Shown: positions 1 to 5,488 of the stretch, in pieces
Numbering within the stretch: position 1 is the stretch's first letter
Layout: each line of letters starts with the position of its first letter
From: a bacterium
Lineage (GTDB): Bacteria > Vulcanimicrobiota > Xenobia > Xenobiales > Xenobiaceae
Assembly: GCA_017444045.1 (NCBI GenBank)
Contig: JAFSXO010000182.1
Span: forward strand, 1 to 5,488
Direction of reading: 5' to 3'
DNA: 5,488 nucleotides
Program-made: the position numbers and the translations under genes
Notes under the pieces: generated by a model
Told to the model about the DNA's origin: nothing
The model's input: only the letters and a program-made list of their open reading frames with translations
Database searches by the model: none

Positions 1-2
1 AG

Positions 3-314
3 ATGACCTCGGCGCTTTCCAGCGATGAGCCGCTAAAGCTGCAGGGTGCTGATTCGTTTGGCGGCGGCATGGCGCCGAAGATGACCTCGGCGCTTTCCAG
101 CGATGAGCCGCTAAAGCTGCAGGGTGCTGATTCGTTTGGCGGCGGCATGGCGCCGAAGATGACCTCGGCGCTTTCCAGCGATGAGCCGCTAAAGCTGCGG
201 GGAGCTGATTCGTTTGGCGGCGGCATGGCGCCGAAGATGACCTCGGCGCTTTCCAGTGATGAGCCACTAAATCTGCGGGGAGCTGATTCGTTTGGCGGTG
301 GCATGGCACCGAAG
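3..314 (+). repeat. 78-bp in-frame tandem repeat array, four units, probably continuing upstream
   Basis: Four head-to-tail units start at 3, 81, 159 and 237, each encoding 26 residues that begin M-T-S-A-L-S-S-D-E-P. Units 1 and 2 are identical in all 78 bases. Unit 3 differs from them at two positions and unit 4 at seven, several of these synonymous. Divergence thus rises toward the gene's interior, as expected when newer copies were added on the upstream side. The unit length is a multiple of three, so gain or loss of copies changes protein length without shifting the frame. The two bases before unit 1 match the end of a preceding unit, so more copies may lie outside the window. Confidence 0.97.
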
Positions 315-1169
315 ATGCCATCCTCGACGTCTGGCAATGGGGGCTTTGATCCGATGAGTCCCTCTGCTTTGGCTGGCGGAATGGCGGTTATGGGAGCTGC
401 TTCGGCAGCTTCTGAAGGGGCTATGCAGGGCGGAGCTAATCGTGCTGAGATTGACACTATCCCCTTGCTTCGCGTCAGCGACAGCGTGAAAGCGCGCCAG
501 GAAGCCGCCGCAGACTCATTTAGTAACAGTCCCTCTCCCAGTAACAGTCCCTCTCCCTTTGGCAATAATGGAGGCAGAACCGCAGCCTCCGGAGCGCCCA
601 ACAGCAATGGTATGCCGGTCTTCGGAGCTGGGGCCGCCGCCAGCGCAGCCGTTAGCAGTATGGGCGGCAAAAGCGGCGGTTTTGTCAACGATGTGCCTCG
701 AAATGTACCTCTTGTAGACGAAAATGCAGCGCCGTCAGGGCCGGCCTCTTCAGAGCTGGGGCCGTTTAATGGTGGTGCTGTCAAAACTGCCAAGGCTCCG
801 TCTTCTGCTGCCGGCAATAGCATAGCTTCGAGAAATAGTATAGATTCGCGGGATATTGCTTCTGAAAGAAAGCCGAACCTGGCTTCTTATGAAAGTGGAC
901 AGGATACCGACAGCAGCTATGGTGGCGAGGAAATAAACGATAATCTGGTTTTTTCCATATTCGTTCTGCTCTGCTGCTGCCAGCCGTTGGGTGTAGCTTC
1001 TCTGGTCTGCTCCATTCTGTGCCGAAGCAAACGCAATGACGGCAATTATGAGAGCGCTATGAAATTTGCGTCTTGGGCTAAGATAATTAATATGATAGGT
1101 TTTATCTTAGGTGCATTAGTCCTTATTTTATGGGCTTTTATTACCTTTACGTCAGGAGATATTAGCTAG
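3..1169 (+). CDS. CD225/dispanin-like C-terminal membrane protein with 26-residue tandem repeats (5'-partial)
   Basis: Function unknown. The frame is open to the window edge: bases 1-2 (AG) fit the end of the AAG codon that closes each repeat. The ATG at 3 is therefore almost certainly an internal Met of the array, and the real start lies upstream. Residues are counted from that Met. Residues 1-104 are four 26-residue repeats rich in Ser, Gly, Met and Ala. Residues 105-310 are a low-complexity Ser/Gly/Ala/Asn/Pro linker, probably disordered. Residues 311-383 resemble the CD225/dispanin domain: a hydrophobic helix (about 315-338) with a Cys triplet at 324-326 followed by Q-P-L-G, a basic loop, G-N-Y-E-S-A at 347-352, and a second hydrophobic helix (about 358-381). 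In IFITM proteins the equivalent Cys pair is palmitoylated; whether that applies here is unknown. The likely topology is a large soluble N-terminal part anchored to the inner membrane by the C-terminus. The downstream gene ends in a similar domain. The family call is by eye. Confidence 0.8.
   Translation: MTSALSSDEPLKLQGADSFGGGMAPKMTSALSSDEPLKLQGADSFGGGMAPKMTSALSSDEPLKLRGADSFGGGMAPKMTSALSSDEPLNLRGADSFGGGMAPKMPSSTSGNGGFDPMSPSALAGGMAVMGAASAASEGAMQGGANRAEIDTIPLLRVSDSVKARQEAAADSFSNSPSPSNSPSPFGNNGGRTAASGAPNSNGMPVFGAGAAASAAVSSMGGKSGGFVNDVPRNVPLVDENAAPSGPASSELGPFNGGAVKTAKAPSSAAGNSIASRNSIDSRDIASERKPNLASYESGQDTDSSYGGEEINDNLVFSIFVLLCCCQPLGVASLVCSILCRSKRNDGNYESAMKFASWAKIINMIGFILGALVLILWAFITFTSGDIS
522..557 (+). 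repeat. 18-bp perfect direct tandem duplication
   Basis: An 18-base unit starting AGTAACAGTCCC occurs twice in a row (522-539 and 540-557). It encodes S-N-S-P-S-P twice in the low-complexity linker of the first gene. It is in frame and is a second, independent sign of repeat expansion in this gene. Confidence 0.93.
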
Positions 1170-1237
1170 TAAATTTGGTGTAGCGCAACTACTCCGAGAA
1201 ATAGGGAATAATTCGGCTATGGCGACGGAAAGCGCAG

Positions 1238-1243
1238 AAGGAG
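1238..1243 (+). promoter_or_regulatory. Ribosome binding site of the zinc-ribbon gene
   Basis: AAGGAG lies six bases upstream of the ATG at 1250, a strong Shine-Dalgarno match at good spacing. It fixes this start, which also places the zinc-ribbon cysteines directly at the N-terminus. The rest of the 80-bp gap (1170-1249) shows no convincing promoter pair and no terminator hairpin. Confidence 0.85.
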
Positions 1244-1249
1244 AACAAT

Positions 1250-3298
1250 ATGGCACTGTGCCAAAATTGCGGTCAGGCTATTGACGATAATTTAGCTTTT
1301 TGCACCAAATGCGGGCATCCTTGCCAAAATGCCAAGGCTGATTTGCTGTCGGGAGCAGACAGCAGCTTTGGGCTTTCCTCTGTTGACGAGCTGCTGGAGG
1401 CAAACTCTGACCAGGATTTGCTGAACTATTCCTTTGGCATTGATACTAACGTAGGCCGGCAGTCTGGCGATAAGCCCCGCGAGTCCAGGGCAGCGGATAA
1501 TTACGCTGACAGGCTGAGCGGTGCTTTGAATTTTGATGGCATCTGCAGTTCGTCGTCGTTGGATGTAAGTCTGGGTTCGGATTTGTCCGCACTCAGCAGT
1601 GATTCAGATGGCATCGGCACAGCGGCGACTCTTTCGCTTCCAGACAATTCTCTCGATATTAAAAGCGCTGCCAGTACCTTGGAATTTCCGTCCGCAGACT
1701 TGGACTTCGGAAACTCCGGTACCGCTCTTGCGAATGCTTCTGTTAAAGACGCGCGAGCTTTAGCAACGGCTTCTGCGAAAGACACGCGAGCTATAGCGGC
1801 TGCCGCTGCCAATAAAGGGGCAGACGGGCGTACTTCTGCCATTAATGGTTTAACCGATGACGTTCGCAGCGCTGCTGCGGGGGTGGGCTCTGTCAGCCGA
1901 GGTATAAGCAGGATACGCGAGGGAGCTGAGCGCGGTCAGAGTCTTGAGCTTCGCACAGCGGTAAGCTCTATTAAAGAAGGAGCTTCTGATGTTATCTCTG
2001 GCTCTAAGCAGATAGCTACCGCGGCAGGCAGGATTAAGCAGGGTGCCAGCAATATCCGCGTTAGCGATCTCCGTTATGAGGATGTACCTACTGCGCTCGC
2101 CGCTTTGCGAGAATGTGTTGAATTGTCAGATCCTACCAACAAGGCAATGGTCAGGCTGCACAGTCAGTTAGCTGAGCTGACTCAGGCAGACGTGCCGAAT
2201 AGTGCCGCTTTTGCCGAAATTAGAAATAAATTGGGTGAAGCTGAGCAGGTCTTGTCCCACCTTTCCGATGGTACAGACGCGGCCAGATCCATAATCCTTT
2301 CTGCCGATAGGAGCAAAGGCGCAGGCGGCGCCGCCAGCCTTCAAGCTTCTAGCCTGATAGAGCGGGCTGACAGGATTGTCGCTTTGCAAAAGACCTATCG
2401 CGAGCAGGCAGATGAGCTGGTAGAGTGGTGGAGAAAGAATAAAAAAAGCTTGTACAAGGCTGGCGCTGCGGTAGCGCTGGGGGCGGCTGTGTCAGCGGGG
2501 ATGCAAGCTGTCAAGGGAAATGGCGAACAGGGTATTCTTCAGGTTCGTAGCGATAGCGCTCCTAGGCCATCCAGTCTGCCAGATGTGTCGCGCTGTTTGC
2601 AGGATTGTTTAGACGCTTCGGCTGCCGGCATAAAAGCTGTCTCTCAGGTACGCGTTAGGTTAAATTTCATCTTGAAGCGGCTTCGTCCCGGAAAGCCCAT
2701 GTATACATTGCTAACCGACAAGCTTCAGGAAACCGATCAGCTTATTGAAGACCTGTCTACGTATCAGACTAGTGTTAAGAGAATTAATTATTTGGTAAAT
2801 TCTTCTGACGCCAGACAGATTGACGGCAGTGCTCTATCCGACTTGCTTGGAAAGGCAGAACAGGTCAAGAATCTGCAGAACGCTCTAAAGGATAGGGCCG
2901 ATGAACTGGGCGGTTGGTGGAAGAAGCATAAGTCTGGTATATGCGATGTAGTAGGTGACGATATTCTTGACGCTACCTCGACTAAATCATTGTTGTCCGA
3001 TAAGTATTTGTTTGGCTCTGGCAGCCTGTCGGATGGCTCTGAGGATGATTTAGGATATGACGGCTCAGACACCAGTACTGGTGGCACTACTAAAGTCCAT
3101 GTGGTGTTATCTGTTCTTAATTTATTATTGTGTCCTATTCCTTTGCTGGGCTTTGTGGCTCTTGGGCTTACAGTGGTGTATTTTTTCGCCGTACAGTCTG
3201 ACAATTACGAACGGGCTAAAACCTATTCTTCCCGGATATGGGCTCTAAATATATTTGGTCTACTGTGTTTTGCGTTAGGGAAAATGATTAGATTGTAG
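1250..3298 (+). CDS. Zinc-ribbon protein with duplicated helical domain and CD225/dispanin-like C-terminus
   Basis: Function unknown; 682 residues, complete, start set by AAGGAG six bases upstream. Residues 4-21 form a short zinc ribbon with Cys4, Cys7, Cys18 and Cys21 (CX2C-X10-CX2C); a further Cys is at 25. Residues 30-160 are Ser/Asp/Leu-rich low complexity. Residues 160-272 are Ala-rich and probably helical, with two 11-residue repeats (163-184) and three spaced I-[RK]-[EQ]-G-A motifs near 222, 241 and 262. Residues 278-400 and 445-562 are two diverged copies of one helical domain, each ending in Trp-Trp (393-394, 556-557) followed by a basic run. Between them is an Ala/Gly-rich hydrophobic stretch (404-421) that could touch or cross the membrane. 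Residues 615-672 resemble a CD225/dispanin domain: hydrophobic helix, P-L-L-G-F, D-N-Y-E-R-A at 651-656, second hydrophobic helix. It lacks the Cys cluster of the upstream protein. The 80-bp gap and shared C-terminal type suggest an operon of distant paralogues. Zinc ribbons at the N-terminus of bacterial membrane proteins are common and often of unknown role, so no activity is assigned. Confidence 0.88.
   Translation: MALCQNCGQAIDDNLAFCTKCGHPCQNAKADLLSGADSSFGLSSVDELLEANSDQDLLNYSFGIDTNVGRQSGDKPRESRAADNYADRLSGALNFDGICSSSSLDVSLGSDLSALSSDSDGIGTAATLSLPDNSLDIKSAASTLEFPSADLDFGNSGTALANASVKDARALATASAKDTRAIAAAAANKGADGRTSAINGLTDDVRSAAAGVGSVSRGISRIREGAERGQSLELRTAVSSIKEGASDVISGSKQIATAAGRIKQGASNIRVSDLRYEDVPTALAALRECVELSDPTNKAMVRLHSQLAELTQADVPNSAAFAEIRNKLGEAEQVLSHLSDGTDAARSIILSADRSKGAGGAASLQASSLIERADRIVALQKTYREQADELVEWWRKNKKSLYKAGAAVALGAAVSAGMQAVKGNGEQGILQVRSDSAPRPSSLPDVSRCLQDCLDASAAGIKAVSQVRVRLNFILKRLRPGKPMYTLLTDKLQETDQLIEDLSTYQTSVKRINYLVNSSDARQIDGSALSDLLGKAEQVKNLQNALKDRADELGGWWKKHKSGICDVVGDDILDATSTKSLLSDKYLFGSGSLSDGSEDDLGYDGSDTSTGGTTKVHVVLSVLNLLLCPIPLLGFVALGLTVVYFFAVQSDNYERAKTYSSRIWALNIFGLLCFALGKMIRL
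1736..1801 (+). repeat. 33-bp diverged tandem repeat encoding two 11-residue units
   Basis: Two 33-base units (1736-1768 and 1769-1801) encode A-S-V-K-D-A-R-A-L-A-T and A-S-A-K-D-T-R-A-I-A-A. An 11-residue period is typical of amphipathic helices and right-handed coiled coils. Ala-rich helical sequence follows, with I-[RK]-[EQ]-G-A recurring roughly every 20 residues. The repeat is diverged at the DNA level, so it is older than the 78-bp array in the upstream gene. Confidence 0.8.
2081..2935 (+). repeat. Region of an internal protein-domain duplication (two copies of about 120 residues)
   Basis: Copy A is encoded at 2081-2449 and copy B at 2582-2935 of the zinc-ribbon gene. Aligning C289 with C453 puts the Trp-Trp dyads at nearly the same distance (104 and 103 residues). 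The best conserved part is the end: S-S-L-I-E-R-A-D-R-I-V-A-L-Q...R-E-Q-A-D-E-L-V-E-W-W-R-K-N-K-K-S in A against S-D-L-L-G-K-A-E-Q-V-K-N-L-Q...K-D-R-A-D-E-L-G-G-W-W-K-K-H-K-S in B. Little DNA identity remains, so the duplication is old. Both copies look all-helical. I do not recognise the domain. Confidence 0.8.
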
Positions 3299-3324
3299 CG
3301 TTTCGCAAATGATAGACCGCTAGA

Positions 3325-3419
3325 CATAATAAAAGCGCGTAACCAGTTCCGCGCAAGGCACATCTGAACGAAGCGAAGCAGTGCCGGCGCGGAAGCTGGT
3401 GAAGCGCTTTATTGTTATG
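3325..3419. terminator. Long inverted repeat between convergent genes, probable bidirectional terminator
   Basis: The left arm (3325-3361) and right arm (3381-3419) are imperfect reverse complements around a 19-nt loop. Matching blocks from outside in are CATAA, AAAGCGC, ACCAG, TTCCGCGC and GGCAC, separated by small mismatches or bulges. Each strand reads out of the GC-rich stem into T-rich sequence (GCGCTTTATTG on +, GCGCTTTTATTATG on -). It begins 27 bases after the stop of the + strand gene and ends 14 bases from the stop of the - strand gene, so it can serve both. The stem is much longer than a minimal intrinsic terminator, and the loop contains a CGAAGCGAAG direct repeat. Confidence 0.8.
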
Positions 3420-3432
3420 CATTATTTAATGC
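3419..3432. repeat. 14-bp perfect palindromic inverted repeat next to the transporter stop codon
   Basis: GCATTATTTAATGC has six-base arms around a TT centre and abuts the TAA stop (3433-3435) of the - strand transporter. It shares its first base with the outer end of the long inverted repeat. It is AT-rich and weak as a hairpin, so it may simply be part of the terminator region. Confidence 0.5.
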
Positions 3433-5484
3433 TTAGTGCATGAACGACTGAATCAGACCGGGAATGGCCATCGCGAGGGCAATGCCTACGCCGACCAGCG
3501 ACTCGCCCGCGATAATACCGGAGGCCACGGGCACCGTGTATTTGTCGTTGATTTCCGGTCTGTACTTCTCCAGCCAAGTGGCTATGGCCGCGCCGATGAA
3601 CATGGACAGGGAATTATAGAAGGGGATGACCATGGCTAAGCCCACGCCGGTGGCGGAGGGAATGTAGTCGCGATACTTGGGGAACCACTTTTCCAAGAGG
3701 GGAATGAGGATACCGATCAGACAGCCGATGCCCATGCCCCAGCGGGCGGTGGGATGCAGCGCGGCAAAGCCATCGGACAGCAGGCGGGCCACCTTTTCCC
3801 AAACCTGGGCGGAAGGCGCGGGCCAGGTCGTGCTTCCCAGGACGCTGGCGTCGGGGACAATCAGATAAAACGCGGGCACTACGACGAGCGTACCGGCAAA
3901 GATGCCGCAGAACTGGGCGATGAACTGGCGACGGGGATTAGCGCCTAGCACATAGCCGCTCTTAAGGTCGGTTAGCAGGTCGGCGGAAGAGCCGGCAACG
4001 CCTGCGGTCAGACCGGCGGTCATCAGGTTGGTGGTCATGCTTGAAGGAGCGATCAGGCCGAAGGTCAGCTGGGTGATTTTGCCCATGGCGCCTACGGGAG
4101 TAATATCGGATTCGCCGGTAGCGCGGCAGGCTACCAAAGCCAGGAAGAAGGAGGCGATGACGGCGATTAAGCCCATCCACCAGGTGACGTCGAATACCAT
4201 GTGCAGCAGGATGATGGCGCCAATGCCAGAGAAGCCTACGCCGGCGACAAACCACCATGAAGGAACTTCAATGTCATCCATGGGATCGTGGGTCTCTTCG
4301 TGCTTTTTGCCAAATATGGCCCCTAAACCGCTGAAGGCGCGCATCATGGTCTTCCACTGCATGGCGAACATCGTTAAACCGGAGGCGACCATTATAGCCG
4401 CGCCAGTCCAGGTGCTCCAGCCTACGATGGTGCGATAGCCGCTGCCTTCGCTGATACCGTTGATGTCGATAGCGCCGAGGCTGGTCATCCAGGGAGCTAA
4501 AACGGCATAGGTAATTAAACCGCCCAGAAGCATGGACCAGGCCACGCGCCAGCCCACCAGAGCGCCGGCCGCGATCATTACGCCGCCGATGTCAAAATTT
4601 AGCGTCCAGGCCGCTAGGGGCTTGCCGCATATGGTGAGCGCGCCCAGGCCGGGGAAGCTGGCTGAGCTGGGAATCCAGGGCAGGTTGAATTTTCCCCAGG
4701 TAGTTGTGGTTATATCGCGTATGGCGGCTACCAGGCCGCCAAATAATCCGGCAAAGCCCAAGGCGCGGGCCTTCTGCATGGCCTCGGCGCCTTTAGAGTG
4801 CAGGCTGCGCAGGGTTTCGGCGCAGGCTACGCCGCTGGGGAATTTTAGCTGTTCAACGTTGATCATCTGGCGTTTCATGGGAATTGCCATGCACACACCC
4901 ATAACGGCCAGGAGGAAGGTCCAGAGCGTAAGCACGCCCCAGCTCATGTGATGTCCGGTAATCAGCAGATAAGCCGCGATGGCGGAAACCATGGTGCCGC
5001 CGGTGGAATAGCCCGCCGATGAAGCGCAGGACTGCATGCAGTTGTTTTCTAGGATGGACATCTGCGTGGGGAAAAGCTTGGGGAAACAGCTGTGCAGGGT
5101 TGTCCAAATGGCATAAGACAGAATGCAGGCGGTGATGGCCACTCCCAGCCCCCAGCCAGTCTTAAGGCCTACGTACAGGTTTGATAGCGACATTACACCG
5201 CCGATGAGCGAACCCATAATTACGGCGCGCCAGGTTAGCTGAGGAATGCGGTCGCCCTGGTATACGGTGTGGAACCAGTGGTGCTCTGGGTCCTCGCTAG
5301 CGGGATCGTAATCCTTCGAGACCTCTTTGGGTGCGTTGGCGTCGGTATCAGTTGCTGTGTCTGCAGCGCCGGAATGCTCTGTTTGCTGGGCTGTAATGCT
5401 ATCGTCTGTTTTGTCGTCTTTTGGGGCATTGTCTAGATTCGCGGGATTGGCAGAATCTTTTGTATTTTCAGAGGGTGTGCTCAA
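3433..5484 (-). CDS. OPT family oligopeptide/metal-chelate transporter (5' end uncertain)
   Basis: Inner-membrane transporter of the OPT family, whose members import small peptides or metal chelates, usually with protons; the substrate cannot be read from the sequence. With 683 residues it has the usual length of bacterial members. Residues 1-77 are hydrophilic and rich in Asp, Thr and Ala, probably a cytoplasmic disordered tail. The membrane core starts near residue 86, and about 14 hydrophobic segments run to residue 677. Family-like landmarks are S-N-L-Y-V-G-L-K-T-G-W-G near 101-112, E-N-N-C-M-Q-S-C-A-S-S-A-G-Y-S-T-G at 146-162, N-V-E-Q-L-K-F-P-S-G near 209-218, the conserved block 483-524 (M-T-T-N-L-M-T-A-G through N-P-R-R-Q), and S-G-I-I-A-G-E-S-L at 655-663. 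A charged loop at 392-406 divides the core. The start shown is a TTG at 5482-5484. The frame stays open through the last bases of the window, so an upstream ATG is possible and the ribosome binding site is out of view. The gene ends convergently against the + strand pair. Confidence 0.93.
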   Translation of the reverse strand: MSTPSENTKDSANPANLDNAPKDDKTDDSITAQQTEHSGAADTATDTDANAPKEVSKDYDPASEDPEHHWFHTVYQGDRIPQLTWRAVIMGSLIGGVMSLSNLYVGLKTGWGLGVAITACILSYAIWTTLHSCFPKLFPTQMSILENNCMQSCASSAGYSTGGTMVSAIAAYLLITGHHMSWGVLTLWTFLLAVMGVCMAIPMKRQMINVEQLKFPSGVACAETLRSLHSKGAEAMQKARALGFAGLFGGLVAAIRDITTTTWGKFNLPWIPSSASFPGLGALTICGKPLAAWTLNFDIGGVMIAAGALVGWRVAWSMLLGGLITYAVLAPWMTSLGAIDINGISEGSGYRTIVGWSTWTGAAIMVASGLTMFAMQWKTMMRAFSGLGAIFGKKHEETHDPMDDIEVPSWWFVAGVGFSGIGAIILLHMVFDVTWWMGLIAVIASFFLALVACRATGESDITPVGAMGKITQLTFGLIAPSSMTTNLMTAGLTAGVAGSSADLLTDLKSGYVLGANPRRQFIAQFCGIFAGTLVVVPAFYLIVPDASVLGSTTWPAPSAQVWEKVARLLSDGFAALHPTARWGMGIGCLIGILIPLLEKWFPKYRDYIPSATGVGLAMVIPFYNSLSMFIGAAIATWLEKYRPEINDKYTVPVASGIIAGESLVGVGIALAMAIPGLIQSFMH

Positions 5485-5488
5485 TGAT

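Noticed and set aside
3..5. ATG at 3 as the true start of the first gene
   Set aside because: It is the first codon of a repeat unit, the same ATG recurs at 81, 159 and 237, and the two preceding bases match the end of another unit.
3..314. CRISPR-like array
   Set aside because: The repeats are directly adjacent, 78 bp, coding in one frame and without spacers.
1175..1212. Possible promoter (TTGGTG and AATAAT) between the two + strand genes
   Set aside because: The spacing is 26 bases, far from the usual 16-18, and neither box is a good match.
1219..1284. Short 21-codon reading frame starting upstream of and overlapping the zinc-ribbon gene
   Set aside because: It has no good ribosome binding site, and the strong AAGGAG lies inside it and serves the ATG at 1250.
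1501..1842. Antisense open frame of 113 codons inside the zinc-ribbon gene
   Set aside because: It lies opposite low-complexity Ala/Ser codons, shows no domain and has no supported start. The + strand frame is clearly coding.
2788..3204. Antisense open frame of 138 codons
   Set aside because: It overlaps the conserved Trp-Trp copy and the membrane domain of the + strand gene. Its product has no recognisable features.
3325..3432. Integron attC recombination site, suggested by a long imperfect palindrome ending in GTTATGC
   Set aside because: The opposite end lacks the matching AAC core, the neighbouring genes converge, no integrase or cassette array is present, and the T-rich flanks fit a terminator better.
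4028..4951. Two + strand open frames (136 and 139 codons) opposite the transporter
   Set aside because: They are shadows of a well-conserved OPT coding sequence in G+C-rich DNA, with no family resemblance of their own.

Overview
The window is bacterial. Its dense genes, Shine-Dalgarno site and short intergenic gaps all point that way, but nothing in it fixes the species. It holds three protein-coding genes. Two lie on the + strand (3-1169 and 1250-3298) and converge on one on the - strand (3433-5484). The first + strand gene and the - strand gene both run into a window edge, so their true 5' ends cannot be seen. No tRNA, rRNA, CRISPR array, transposase or phage gene was found.

Positions 1-3298 carry a pair of related-looking membrane proteins. 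Each ends in a two-helix C-terminal region resembling the CD225/dispanin (IFITM-like) domain: hydrophobic helix, P-L-x-G turn, polar loop with N-Y-E-x-A, second hydrophobic helix. Their long N-terminal parts differ. The first has a nearly perfect 78-bp (26-residue) tandem array at the window edge, followed by a low-complexity Ser/Gly/Ala/Pro/Asn linker. The second starts with a four-cysteine zinc ribbon, continues through a low-complexity and Ala-rich helical stretch, and then has two copies of a helical domain of about 120 residues, each ending in a Trp-Trp dyad. The genes are 80 bp apart in the same direction with no visible terminator between them, so co-transcription is likely. Bacterial proteins of this architecture have no function I can name with confidence. 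This pair is the least explained part of the window.

Positions 3299-3432 form a convergent intergenic region dominated by a long imperfect inverted repeat (arms 37 and 39 nt, loop 19 nt). It has T-rich sequence on the outer side of both arms and most simply serves as a bidirectional terminator.

Positions 3433-5484 (- strand) encode a polytopic transporter of the OPT (oligopeptide transporter) family with an acidic, probably disordered N-terminal tail. It is an ordinary metabolic gene, and nothing links it functionally to the + strand pair beyond adjacency.
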